Shown piece after piece: positions 1 to 11,639 of a stretch of DNA of 64,000 nucleotides. Below the pieces are notes generated by a model. The model saw only the letters and a program-made list of their open reading frames with translations. It was not told the origin of the DNA and did not search any database. Numbering within the stretch: the stretch's first letter is position 1; each line of letters opens with the position of its first letter. The position numbers and the translations under genes were made by a program. The DNA comes from Symbiodinium microadriaticum (Eukaryota > Sar > Dinophyceae > Suessiales > Symbiodiniaceae): the NCBI GenBank assembly GCA_001939145.1, contig LSRX01000791.1, positions 204,650-268,649 on the forward strand. Reading direction: 5' to 3'.

Positions 1-2643
1 TGTATATGATATAACTACATATGACTAAGTACTGTTCTGTACCCTGATATAACGCCTGCAGTCCGAGAGGTGTCGTGCCTTAAAACGAGGCCATTCATCG
101 AGGCTCTGATGGCTCCCACGGGGGGTGCAGGGCTTTTCTGAATGGTTCTCTTTACTCCTGCGTTCGTGTGTCGGGCTTCAGAGGTTGGGGGTCATGAGCC
201 ATGACATGATTGTCAGATCCTCCTATGTCCCTCCCAACTAATGCTAGGTCTTGCTAGTCTTGACATTGAATGTAGCTGACGAGTCTTAGGGCAAGAGTGG
301 ACAATGGGCTCCCTCCGGGCATTGGTCGGTGTGTCTTTCAGGTGCTGTTGCGGGATACTCGCAATAAACAAAACTGGTTCAGCACAGCCCGGACCAAGGC
401 ACTGGGAAGCACCGAGTTTTGAGAGATCGGCCAGGTTTGCGACGATCGCCAGCTTCGATCCTTGGGCTCAGGTTTCGGGCTCAGCGGGCTCAGAGCTCGC
501 ACAAAGGTGTTTGGATTAGTCTGATTAGTATTATGGCCCGTTTGAGCTGGCTTGTAAACTGCTTACATGCGTTTCGGCGTGTTAGCGTCTTCTTGCTCTT
601 CTGTGGCCTAAAGTGAAGGCAGCAGAGCTGCCTGTTCAGCAACAACCCTGAGGCGAGGTTTGTAGCAAGGGCGGTGGGGCTTATCCATGGATTTGGTTGA
701 ACATGTGATTTCGGCGCTTACATCACCGAGGGGCCTGCATCGCTTGCCGTGGGCTGGGTCGAGCCTTCCGAAAGGACGGTCTCCGATCGCTTGAAATCCT
801 GGAAATCGAATGCGGCTTCGGATTCTGTTCAGATAGCTGTTTCAGAAAACACGGCACTCTAAGATGTACTTTTGTTAGGAGCTGCATCTGACAGCACATT
901 GACCGTAATGTTGAAACCCAAACTCCAGATCTTCAAGACCTTTTGGCGGTGAGCAACACTGTACTGCCAGCAAGGAGAGCACAAGAACGAAGTGCTTTGT
1001 CGAAGATGGCTCTGCCGCAAAACGAAGATGACAACACGGTCTTAGTGGCTGGCGCAAGGACAAGTCGCACCCTGGCCACGTTTTAATGAGTGCGAAAGCC
1101 TTCTGACTTGAAACAGCAGCCCAATGACTGGCCCGCCTCGAAAGCTGGAATCGCATGTTCCACCCTTAGTCTGGCAAGCTCATGGTACCGACCGCCCTGC
1201 TCCTATATGCCCCGTTCTGAGACCATCAGCGAGGAACTGTAAGCCGAGTTGCCCCAGATCCTCGTCGCCACCAGAGAACCGCAAGGCCGCAACCAAGCGC
1301 CGTTCCTCGAAACGACGCGCTGTGGAGATGGCAGGGGTGGCGGTGGCAACGATGAGTGGCACAGGTTGGGGCGGCTAGGTCCGTCTGAGCACACCTCTTT
1401 CACGAATGCTGTTTCTGTTTTGCATTTCTTGCTTTATATGAGAACCTCAGCTGTGTCGCAGTGCTGTCGCAACCTTATCTTCGGGAACGAAGGCCTATCT
1501 GACACTGACACTGAGAAATCATCTGGGCAGCGTAACAACCGCACTGGAGAGTGGACGCAGTCTGCACAACAGGGAGTGTCCAGAGGATCTTGGATCAGTT
1601 CGATAGCGTATGCCCTGGGTTTATCTCCCTGACCTGACGCTGAACACAGCTCGGCCTCACTCTGCTTCCCAACCTCCAAACCCCCTATAGAACCCCTGAA
1701 CTGACTTCAGGCATGACGCGCTCCCGAGTGTAGCCCCCGAGCGGGGGACCACTGACCTGAGCATCCGCTGCCATGGAGAGAGCAAGGAAGGTGCACGGAT
1801 TCGCATGCGATGATTCCTTCGTTCTTTTTGGAACCGCCTCCAGAAACCTGCGGTTCTGCATGGGTTCGGCCGCCAGGGGTGTGTTGACCATGCACCCAAA
1901 GAGCTCTTCGCAAGCGACGTGATTCCAACAGTGTGTTCGTAAGACATGGGGTGCACCTACGCTGCATCGAAAGTCGGGCTGGCAAGCAAGGGCCCTGCTA
2001 GCCGTAGGCTTTCAGAACAAGTTGAACGGCATCTTAACTCTTGAAAAGCCATTGGCGTGTAGACCTTGTTCTTGTTCCGAGGTAGCCAACATCGTAGCTG
2101 CAGGGGGTCTGGTGGAAGCAACCCGGCAAACAGGGAGACTTAATAGTCACTCGCTGGAAAGGGTAGCAAAGTGGGAAGACCGCGTCCGCGTCACTGCAAC
2201 AGAAGAATGTGCGAAATACTCCCTGCTCGTTACCTCTCTCTGTCTTCAGCTGCTTTCACTAAACAGCCACTACTTATTGCTGTCGCACCAACCTGCCAGG
2301 CAGCAAGTGCAGAGAAGCCTGAACGACTCCTTGTCCGCGGCGTAAGGTGGAATGCAACACCTTGCAAAGCAAAGTCCTTACCGGAAGTTAACAGGCATAG
2401 TCACCCAAATCTCCTCTCTGTGCCGAGATCGTCAGGCCGGTCACTACTCGACTATCTGAAAGAACGAACACCATCCTGTCAAGCAGGTGGGGCAAAGTAA
2501 TCACGTATTGCCCGATTCCAACAAGCTCCCTGCACGCTGTGTGATCGAATGCTCATGACACAATCAATCATTCTTGGCACCTGTGCTGCAGGTGCTGTCC
2601 AACCTGCCAGCATGCAGCTTTCGCTCAGCGAGCACTTGTGGAT
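1..2643. other. No supported gene
   Basis: I read both strands and found only short ORFs with no recognisable motif and no pair of exons joined by matching splice phase. The stretch could hold the terminator region of the rhodopsin gene, which ends at 2644 on the minus strand, and unrecognised exons of a further minus-strand gene. Confidence 0.4.
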
Positions 2644-5577
2644 TCATTTTTTGCAGATGCGAGCCAATGCTGCACCAAAGACAAGATCTGGGTCCGAAAA
2701 AAACACAACAATGCCTAGCGTGCCTTCCGCGCAGGACGTCGCAGCATCGGCTTGGCGTACGACGTTCTGCAAGTACGCAGCGAAGTCAGCCTGCAAAGAG
2801 ACTTGCAGATCTCCAAGTAGCATAGAGGAGGCGAAAGTAGTTCCAATTCTTTGCTGTGTGGATGATGACCCCGATGGCCCCCATCTCTTTCAAAAGACAG
2901 TCAGGTAACGAAGGGCCGCAGATTGCCGAAGGATCGAAGAGCCAAACGAAAACCTGCCTGCCTGCTGCTGTTCGCCCTGCAGGAGATCCTGCAAAGACAA
3001 GCCGCTCACAGGGAGTTCCTGGGCGAGTGTAATGCAGCACGTAACACGTAAACAGAATGTGTGCTGAAAGATGCCAGCAGCGAAAGCTGTCATGTGTATA
3101 CAAATTTGCCCAAGTCGACTAGCTGACTTACCTCAAAAGTGCCGCTACCTCGAGTTGCGAATTGACACTCCACACTGACAAGACAACCTCCACCAAACGC
3201 CGAGTCACCAAGAGCTTCTCCAGTTTGCCAATATCCCCAGGAGAATCTGGCAGGAAACGGCCTCGGAGGGAGCGAAGGCTGGAAGTTGCCTCGAAGCCGA
3301 GTCGAGGTCTTATTCTGCTAACATGCTTTTGCAAGCATAGGCAGCTGGGGGCACTCCCTGCACTCAGGCCACGATTGCCAGTGGCCAGGCCAAGCCCAGG
3401 CACTTGTACTAAGAAGAAAACCTTTGACAATGACAAGACTCATAGTAATCATCGATAACATGATGTCAATGTCACAGGTAATCGTGGGTTTCAGGACTTG
3501 CTGGGCTTGAAGTCTCTGCGGTCTGCCTCACACCCTCTGATTGTGTGCGGCCCGGAGTCAAGCGCCCCGCGAATCGAGCATGCAGGGGAGGAGCACATCG
3601 AAGCTACTCCGCAGGATGGAGATCATGCCTTGGACTTTGAACCATCGACCATAAACACCCTTGGCATCAAGGGAGCAATGGCGGCACTTTTTCGACCCTA
3701 GAAGCTCGCACAGATGCTCTTCCACAGACATGCCTGCGAGAGGATGCTTTGGGCACAAGCTTCTAGGCACCCCTGTGGGGCCCTCAGACTCGCTTGATCT
3801 GCCAAGCTGCCTGCGTTGGAGACCTGGATGCTGCAGCGTCCAACAAACTTCAGCTATGCAGCTATACATCGAATGTCTCAGTGTTCAACTGCAGGCATAT
3901 GCATGCGAAGTCAAGCTTCAGCCTTCAAAAGCGTCAAAAGTCTCAAAAGGAGCCCAGCTGCGCTGATCTTGCGAAGCACGCCCGTCAGCGTTTGGTGATA
4001 CTCATCCGCTCGAATGAGCACGAAGGCCGCGCAGAGGGCGATCTTCGAACCAAACGTCAAAGCGAAGAAGGTCTTCCTTAGGTAGCGATAGGCCCTACAT
4101 AAACCCCTTCTAAAACTGCAAAGTAATACAGTAATCCCTGTAAGCCCCTACAAGCTCCTGCATCTGAATTTCTCGAAATGCATGTGCTGTTTTGTTTTTC
4201 CCGAGCAGAACATGGGCAATAGCCACCAGGCGATTGCTGAAATCGTGCCGCGAGTCCGCTCCAGTGGCGCATCAACGAGGCCGCTTACCTGAAAGACGAG
4301 CGAGGGCAGCAAAGTCAGATTTCTTCGCTCTGCATTTCTGCATCAGCCCACATGGCACCGAAGCTTCGCTCATGCCCTATATATTGCTAATCTCAGTTGT
4401 GAGGACCCGTCCGACACGCTTCCTGTCACAAGGTCAACTCTATGTAACTATATCCGTCCGAAATAGCTGATTTGGGCAGCTCCGACATGAAATGCAAAAA
4501 CCGGGTGCCGAAGCCAAGTAAACGAGGCCGTACAAGAAGAAGTGGAGTATCAGGCCGCAGGACAGCAGAGGTCGTAGGCTTCTGCCGGGCAAATCCTTCG
4601 GGGCCGTTTTCTCGAAGTCCAGGCACCACTGAAACATCAAACGGGAGGACAAGGCATACATCGCCAAAGATGCCAGGATCAAGATCCACTTCAGCGAAGC
4701 GCTACTGGTCAAGGCAGCTGCCCAGCACAGAGTGATGTAAGTGTTGGTCAGCAGCAGTGGCCGTGAAATCTCACGGAGGGGACGGCCAAGGCCGCAGTAC
4801 CCAGCAAGCATGAAGAGGATCGGCATATTTGCTGTCCATTCCTGGGTCAAGACACACTCCCTCCACATCGTGCCACTCTCTTTGGCGAAAACCTTTACAA
4901 CCATCACACAGCTGGGCCTTAACACAAAGAAAGACCTACCACCCAGGGACAATAAGAAAAGTATTTAGGCTTCGAGGATCGAGGAATTGCAGAGTGTAGA
5001 CAGGACGGCCTGGAGCCGTTAGGCCGTCGCTGACAGGCATCACATGCGAAATGGTCCAGCTTCGCTGGGAGAACATGCTTTCGGAAATTGCAAGATTCCC
5101 GAGCATGAGGGCTAGCAAGAATGTTGGCAAGCTCTTACCTCAGATGCAAGTTGCAAAGATCCGAAGGAAGATGCTACCGAGGTGGCTATAGAGCACTACC
5201 ATATGTGTGCCTGACTTGGTCTGATATAAGAAGGGCCCTTTCTAAGGCAAGTTGCTCTGGAGGTGGGGTATCAGTGCTTTGGCCTTTTGTGTGCCAATGT
5301 AAGTCGCTATGAGGCTCAAGAGCTCGTGGCCAAGGAGGGCCAAGAGGACAGCAGTGGAAACGATGTGATAGAAGCGCGGGTGCCTCTGCCTGAGAAGCTT
5401 ACGGAAGCGAAGCGAAACAGGCATATGAGAAGCCTGCTCCCCCTGCCCAAATCCCACACACAACTCCAGGAGCAGGTAGACTACATCGACTCTTCATTTC
5501 CAGGCTGCAGGTGCGGAGCGCATTGTGCTGCAGACTTGCAAGCGCTGGGTGCCGTCCAGAGCCAGGCGATGATCCAT
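2644..5577 (-). CDS. Type I (microbial) rhodopsin with C-terminal extension, 11 exons
   Basis: Exons (minus strand): 5577-5540, 5389-5295, 5138-4981, 4841-4515, 4288-4224, 4076-3964, 3628-3566, 3261-3209, 2953-2879, 2790-2644. A further in-phase end for the second exon is 5256. That is ten exons with this donor choice, and every junction keeps phase. The product is about 377 residues. Seven hydrophobic segments follow the bacteriorhodopsin order A-G. Helix C reads LQFLEWTANMPILF and helix G reads KTFFALTFGSKIALCAAF, so the retinal Schiff-base lysine is K239. By my alignment D85 is Glu98, R82 is Gln95, D212 is Thr235 and the D96 position is Leu109. Residues 266-377 form a soluble tail of unknown family ending ALARICKK. 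Family knowledge: seven-helix retinal proteins are light-driven pumps, channels or sensors. The absent proton donor makes a pump less likely (inference). Start chosen because ATG 5577 follows a tract resembling a trans-splice acceptor. Confidence 0.85.
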
Positions 5578-5598
5578 ACGCCGGCGGTAACAGTGCAC

Positions 5599-5642
5599 CT
5601 TGCACAGCAAGAAGCAAGAGAGAGAGAGAGAGAGAGAGAGAG
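5599..5642 (-). promoter_or_regulatory. Possible spliced-leader trans-splice acceptor of the rhodopsin gene
   Basis: On the minus strand a pure CT tract (5642-5617) is followed by an AG at 5600-5599, 21 nt before the proposed ATG at 5577. Dinoflagellate mRNAs are generally capped by a trans-spliced leader at an AG after a pyrimidine tract. The arrangement fits, but simple CT repeats also occur elsewhere in the window. Confidence 0.35.
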
Positions 5643-6644
5643 GATCTCCCAACTCCCAAAAATTCACAAGCTGTGTCTTCAGTGGGCGGTTTCTACTGCA
5701 AGCTGCGTGTTTGACGCATGAAGCCCCGTGGTTGTTCTGCGGATGATTTCAACAGCCAGTCATCTGCTGCTCAGCTGAATCGACCGACTGGACATGGGAC
5801 TCCAGAGCCAGGAGTGGAGAAACCCTTACCCCGCAGACTCGGAGGGGATAGCATGCTGAATCGTCCATGCGCTGTACCCTCTAGTCTAGAGAAACCTGCT
5901 GCGATAATATCCTTTGCCGCCTCGGCTTTTTGTGTCCCTCTGTTCCCTCCCTCAGCAGCAGCTGGACATCCAAAATTGAAGGTCAGCTTGTGTGGAAGCG
6001 GCAAATCCTGTCTCGGGCCCTCATCTTGCGTGAGCTTAACTCGGCCGACGTGTTTTGGTTGCTTGCTCCTTCGACCCGTCTTGGGACTTTAGTCAAAGAT
6101 TGGTCGGGGAATACACGATCCTGCGTTCTCTCTTCTATAAGGACCGTCTTCACGAACCCCGCCCGATCGGCTGCAACCGCCTGCTTATGCTAAAGGCATC
6201 AAGCCCACCTTCGCACTGAAGCTGTCGGGGCAACAGCACCAGCAATCAACGATGTCAGTATCACAAACACCCCCCCCAAGACTTGGGGACTGAATCTGCG
6301 GAACGTAAGTGCTCTTCAGGGAAAGTGTTCTTGAATGCCTGTTACGCTTGAGACCACGCTTTTGAGAGGGCTCCCATCTATTGCGAGAATGGCGCCAGGT
6401 GCCCAGGGTGCTCAGCCAGCTCGCTCTTGCCATGGCTAACAGCCAGAAGGAAGCCTCTACTTCCCTGAAGCCGACAGACACAGCATGCGCAAACTCGCAG
6501 GAAGTATCTGCACCACCATAGCTACATGCTTAAGCCTGCTAACGCCCTCACGTCGGCTGGCTCTATTTCAGTGACAAGAGAAACCGCAGTGCTCAGCGCG
6601 CAGTGCCGCAGTGCAGTGCTCCCTGGCGCCTTCTGCCTTCGGGC

Positions 6645-8643
6645 CTCCGCCATGAGAAGGCGTCGCTCGTCGGCCGTTTGGCCTTTGCCCATACAAACCT
6701 CGGGCAAGGCACGCGAATGCACGTAGGTGGGCGCAACAAGCTTGCACTACGGACTACGGTGACATCCTCTAGGTCGGGCAATGTGTTCTGCAGACAAACT
6801 CGACACTTCGAGTTATCTCGTGAGATACAGTAGTGCCCGGACCACGCTTAGATTCGATGTCATCTTGACATGTAGACAAGAAGTAAATTCCTTGACCCAG
6901 TTCTACATTTCCGGCGAAGTTGCTGTGTCCTTGGCAAACTCGCCGGTGATCTCACCAGTGCCGAAGCCAATGGTAACCTGGCAGCGCGAGGACAAAACTC
7001 AGCCTACAATGAAAATGCTCAGATTTCACTTGCTCTTGGACATGTCAGTAGCGCAGTTCTCTTCATGCCTCGATTTTGGAACTATGGAGCCCTGCAAACT
7101 CACTCTGAGCGAGTCCCTGACACTCCCGAACATCACTCGCCCATGTTGCGGCGTGCGAGTGCGAGCTAGGGTGAGTGAGGGTCAGAGTGAGAGTGGGAGA
7201 GTGAGGGAGTGAGGGAGTGAGGGAGTGAGGGTGTGAGGGTGTGAGGGTGAGAGGGTGAGAGGATGAGCATGTTGCACTTAACCAGCTGCTTGATGCACAG
7301 TCTCTTGCATTTCTTGATCAGCAACCTCGGCCGCATATCCAAAAACATCGAAGCCAAGTGTTGCAGCTAGTCATACCATTCTGATGTTCGCAAACTCGAG
7401 AGCATTTCCTGCTCACCAATGGTCCGCTAGCAGAAACACGTGAGCTCGAGCATGTTCCCTCACACACACACACACACACAATGTTTTGAGCTAATTTACA
7501 GAGCAAAAGTGCGCCGCAGCAGCAGCAGAAGAACTGCGAAACGCGCCTGCTCTCCATCGTCCCCTTCGTGCACGATGCTACCGTCTGCGTTGATTGGCAG
7601 GGACGTTGTCGATGCAGCCCTTGCGTTCGGCTTGGAGCTGCGGCCGGGAATTATTTTGTCTGACAAGGTCAGGAGAGGAAGTTAATGGCTGAGTCCTCTC
7701 CCTTTTTTTCCTGCGGAACAGCCAAACTTCCGTCCAACACGCTGAACAGATTCCAACGGCCCTTGAAGCAACATAACTCCGGAAGCATTGTTCAGGCTCG
7801 CTCAGGTTGGAGATCTCCCCAACCTACACTTCGGATTCATGTCCCAGGGACATTCTTACATACTGTCCCGGCCAGCAGCTGGCGTCTGAACCAAAACAAC
7901 GCTCACCGGCCTAAACCTGAGGTGCCCCCGGTGCCCCCGTCCCAAAGCGCTCTGTGGAAGCTGTGCTCTTCCCTGACTACTGCTTGCACCGTAACTCTTA
8001 GAGCCGAGCTGATTGTAGAGCCTCCGATTGTTGGCCAGGCAGGCCTGCCCCAGGGGGGGGGCAGAGGCCGTGGCGCCCGAGGACACCCGTGCCGATCCCT
8101 TTGGCAGTCCTCCGTGTGACACTCCACGGCCGGTAAGATGATGTGGGCGGAGCCGGTGTCGAAAACCACACGGAAGTCCTCAGGCACTAAATCACACGGC
8201 ACACTGCATGAATCTTGACCGGGGGTTATCCGAAGTGCACTGACATCCCGAAACAGGTAAACAAGCCAGTTCCCCGCAGGCTCTGTTGAATTTCGGGGAT
8301 TCCATGTCGCTAGAAACTTTTACCGAGCCTAGCGGAGGTGGGCTTCCTGCTTATGTCAGATAAACCAAGCTTTGTCATGAACATCAAACTGCTCGAGCCT
8401 GTGGAGGGTAGCCAATGCTGACAACCTCGAGGGGCAGAAGCATCAAGGCTGACGGGCATGGCCATCTACCGCCTCTGCCTGCTAGCTGGAACAGCCAGGC
8501 GTCCTGGCTCGAACGTAGTAGTTCTGGCTAGCTAGCCGCGGGAAAGGGAATGCGATTAACCTTGTCAGCCATTCGGCTAAGCTCCGTGCTCCAGAGTAGG
8601 ATGTCTTGAACGAGGCTATCTTTCCCATTCGGTAGATGGGAAC
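6645..8643 (-). CDS. Pepsin-like aspartic protease, N-terminal lobe exons only
   Basis: Exons (minus): 8643-8590 (ends FKTSYSG), 8425-8399 (VVSIGYPPQ), 8178-8087 (DFRVVFDTGSAHIILPA), 8021-7998, 7619-7547 (ends HEGDDGEQ), 6977-6930 (VTIGFGTGEITGEFAK), 6698-about 6645 (starts VCMGKG). All junctions keep phase. The G-Y-P-P-Q-x-F lead, the catalytic D-T-G-S, paired cysteines and the later F-G-T-G-E-I-x-G strand are diagnostic of family A1 proteases. The second catalytic D-T-G and the rest of the C-lobe were not found before the rhodopsin gene begins at 5.6 kb, so the gene is either truncated or continues in exons I cannot recognise. The N-terminal signal exon was also not found. The 24-bp exon 8021-7998 is the least certain. 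The protein is expected to act in a secretory or lysosomal compartment (family inference). Confidence 0.75.
7165..7266. repeat. GAGTGAGG-type minisatellite
   Basis: Imperfect 7-8 bp purine-rich units (gagggagt/gagggtgt) run for about 100 bp inside a large protease intron (6978-7546). A short CA run lies at 7461-7481 in the same intron. Confidence 0.85.
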
Positions 8644-9060
8644 CTGAGGCGCGGCCCGAGCTCTGTGGGCAGATCTGGTGAAATCAACATGAACTTGTCA
8701 ACCATGAGCGGCAAACCCACAAACAAATGTCAAGGATGAGGTGGAAATCTCAAACCCCTAACTTCAACTTACCGATAAGTCAACTTTTGGCGAATTCCCT
8801 ATCCAGAGCTGACTGGCCAGTGCTGTTCTGGGCTTCCCAGCGCTTTCACGGCGCAGGCCTGAACTTCGTTGCCGGGCAGCCAAACTTCCAGCAAAGAGCG
8901 AAGGACATCAGAAAGGTACCAGAACCGGATTGGAGTTGCGGTCGGGAAAAGACAAGACGCGGAGATGTAAGACTTGTCGGCGTTGCAGGTCTGACTGAGG
9001 CACCCGGCCAATTACATGCACAGGTTCGGCAGTCTCGCCGAACTCTTCCGAGGCATCCTA
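8644..9060. other. Upstream of the protease; no supported exon
   Basis: The signal-peptide exon of the aspartic protease should lie here or further upstream. Several short ORFs are present but none has a convincing hydrophobic leader joined in phase. Confidence 0.3.
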
Positions 9061-9862
9061 TTTAGGGTTTAGGGTTTAGGGGTTTAGGGTTTAGGGGTTT
9101 AGGGGTTTAGGGATTCAGGGTTTAGGGCGATTCTCAAGGTCATCGACGACTTGCATCGAAGGTCCCCAAGCTACTCCCAAGAAAGCAGCTCGCCCTCAAG
9201 AGCCACAAACTGTATCCAAGACCCTCAACCCTAAACCCTGAATCCTAAACCCTGTGACCCAAAAACCCTAAACCCCTGGCCCTACACCCAAAACACCTAA
9301 ACTCCCGGCCCTAAACCCAAAACACCTAAACCCCTGGCTCTACAGACCCAAAACTAAGTGAGTTCCTACACACACTCATAGACACAGTGCCCTCCTTTTC
9401 GTTGACCACGGGTTTCTGGAGGAAGCTCGCAGAGTCTGAGCCTGGCCCGGAGCTGGCAACAGGAAACCCCGGAAGGGATTTGAGGGGGGGGGACCTAGGG
9501 TTTCGGGTTTAGGGGTCGGGGTTGAGGGTTTTTTTTGCCTCCCACCTTGCTAGGGTTTCGACTCTCACACTCGCACCAGGCAGGCAAGGCCTTGCTAGGG
9601 TTTAGGGTTTAGGGGTTTGGGCTTAGGGTTTTTTTGCATCCCAAGCTTGGGGTTTTTGTTCCTCTCGCATGGCTGAGGATCTATGCCCACTAGCGAGGTT
9701 GGACAGAAGCATCAATACAGAGGACTGTGCTAGATGCGGTTGATCAGACCATGACTATGCCAAGCCCTACTTAAGCCAGTAACCAGAATCACGGTCAACG
9801 ATCACCCACATCATCAAGGCAATGTCATCTGAGTTTGGGGTTTAGGGTTTAGGGTCGGGGGT
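9061..9862. repeat. Interstitial telomere-like repeats, both orientations
   Basis: TTTAGGG and TTTAGGGG units run at 9061-9128, 9498-9542, 9595-9652 and 9834-9862. The complementary CCCTAAA form runs at 9221-9353. Units are degenerate and separated by unique sequence. TTTAGGG is the Arabidopsis-type telomere repeat also used by dinoflagellates. Degeneracy and the neighbouring genes on both sides argue for an interstitial site rather than a chromosome end. Confidence 0.85.
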
Positions 9863-10271
9863 TTACGCTCTCACACTCGGACAAGGGTTCGAGAAGTCGG
9901 CTTTCAGGGAAAGAAGAAGCACACTGCCGCAACTGACGGAGCAAGATGAAGCTGAGCTGCCACGACAGAAAAAGTAGACAACGCCTGCAACGTGATTTAT
10001 ATGTTTCTTTTATCTGCATCTCCGAACTAGTCAGACATGTCTGCTCTTTTCTGCCTGAATTCAGCGGTTTCTGTCCAAGTGAGGATCTTAGGTCCTCTAA
10101 GTAAATTTGCCAGCAGCTCTCGAGCTGAACTGGCAGTGGCCTGAGCATTGCCATGCCTTGCAGAGGCAGTTCTAAAAGTCCAAGAACATGAGCAATGAGA
10201 AAAACTCATGCGCTCTTCCGCTCTTCCAGGCCAGGTCAAAAGCTTAGGATTAAGTCTTGCATGCTCACTGC
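9863..10271. other. No supported gene between the repeats and the Cys-rich gene
   Basis: This is the 3' flank of the minus-strand Cys-rich gene. I see no polyadenylation signal or structured element. Confidence 0.35.
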
Positions 10272-11456
10272 TCACGGCAAGCCCGGCAAGCTGTGGTCAG
10301 CAAGCCCGTCAGGAAAAAGGTCCGAGATGCTGTCTTCCTTCTCAACCTCCGCCTCGGCTTCGGCAGTTTCTGTCTCATTCTCCGGCGTTAATCGCTGGTC
10401 TCCATGGGCCTGCCAGGCTTTGTTCGGGTCGTACTCGGTGCCGTCGGAATACGTGATGTTGGGGATTGGGCACCAAGCACCCTTGCAGCTCGTGCATTGT
10501 TTCTCGTTGAGGGCGCAGTAATCATCTGGTGCAGCAATGCCCGAAACGGGAAAAGCGCTTCCACAAGGATCTGCTTTGTTCTTGAAGGCCTTGACGCACC
10601 TGGGCCCAGGGCACCACGTCCCACCACAGCCTCCACAGCGGGCCTTTTCGGAGCATGTGGAATCCTTGGCAACATCTGCGCAGGCACCGCACATGCCATC
10701 TGCAACATTCTCTCCGCGATAACAGCAGAAGCCATTGGTGTCTTCTGGTGCCACGTACACATTCTCCTCGCGACCATAACTGTCCTCTTCAACTTTGAAA
10801 TTGGACGCATAGCCTGCTCGGCACCATTCTCCCTTGCAGCTGCTGCATGCAGCTTTGGACGTAGCACAGTAACTGTCACTGACGGCAGTGCCTTTGGGGA
10901 ATGCCGTGCCGCACATGTTGCCTGGATCAGCGGCACTCATGACGCATTTGGTTTCACACCAGGTCCCTTTGCACTCACCGAGGCAGAGGTTCTTTCTGGA
11001 GCACTTGCTCTTGTAGGATGCAATGGACATCGGATAGCAGGTGCCACAGGTGTCTGTCGGGTTCTCTCCACTGAAGCAGCAAGTGCCACCTTCTTCCTCC
11101 TCTCTCTGCTCCTGTTTCAAGGTCTCGTTAATTTTACTCATCGTCTCCCCATCATCGTCGCCACTGTCTTCGATGGTTTGAGATGGGTCGGGCACGTAAA
11201 TCTGCACTGTGTCGGAGCTTTCTGCCTTAGGCGGCTCGGGAGTCTCCTCCTCGGATGCCACCACTGGTGCTGTAGCCGAAGTAGCTGTCGAGTTTGTCAT
11301 GTCGCTTGCGTCAGCATCGCCGGCGGCTTCGTCAGTAGCATTGCTCTCCGACCGCAATCCACGAAGTTGGCGCAATGGCACCTCGATGTGCTCTGGGTGT
11401 GTGGCAGCCAAGACGGCGCTGATGGCGAGGATCACATGCAACGACTGCCGCAGCAT
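10272..11456 (-). CDS. Secreted acidic protein with four Cys-rich repeats, single exon
   Basis: One uninterrupted ORF of 394 residues. Residues 1-18 form a typical signal peptide (LHVILAISAVLAA). Residues 40-125 are acidic, Ser/Thr-rich and low complexity. Four repeats of about 40 residues follow at 126-167, 171-212, 244-282 and 287-329. Each ends in C-x-G-x-W-C (GTWC, GEWC, GTWC, GAWC). Repeats 1 and 3 start CCxxGEN, and repeats 2 and 4 start CVxxxxxxxCG, giving an A-B-A-B order. The regular cysteines suggest disulphide-bonded modules. Possible N-glycosylation sites are at N39, N55, N110, N333 and N360. The tail (360-394) is Glu-rich and has no membrane anchor. I do not recognise the family. 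The lack of introns contrasts with neighbouring genes and could reflect retroposition or a naturally intronless gene. Confidence 0.8.
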   Translation of the reverse strand: MLRQSLHVILAISAVLAATHPEHIEVPLRQLRGLRSESNATDEAAGDADASDMTNSTATSATAPVVASEEETPEPPKAESSDTVQIYVPDPSQTIEDSGDDDGETMSKINETLKQEQREEEEGGTCCFSGENPTDTCGTCYPMSIASYKSKCSRKNLCLGECKGTWCETKCVMSAADPGNMCGTAFPKGTAVSDSYCATSKAACSSCKGEWCRAGYASNFKVEEDSYGREENVYVAPEDTNGFCCYRGENVADGMCGACADVAKDSTCSEKARCGGCGGTWCPGPRCVKAFKNKADPCGSAFPVSGIAAPDDYCALNEKQCTSCKGAWCPIPNITYSDGTEYDPNKAWQAHGDQRLTPENETETAEAEAEVEKEDSISDLFPDGLADHSLPGLP

Positions 11457-11639
11457 AGCCGTGAACTAGGAAAGCGAGCACTGTTGGCTCTTGTATCCTA
11501 CAAAATTTTGCTCAACGCACCTTGAGCCCCCCCCCCCCAAAAAAAACATCGCCATGTTGGGTTTTCTTTAGGATTTAGGAAAAATCTTTAGATGCTATTC
11601 TGAAGGGCTCCGTCATAGAACCAAACTGCATTGGCATCA

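Noticed and set aside
10404-11525. 373-codon plus-strand ORF
   Set aside because: It is the antisense of the Cys-rich gene; its composition mirrors that gene and it has no motif.
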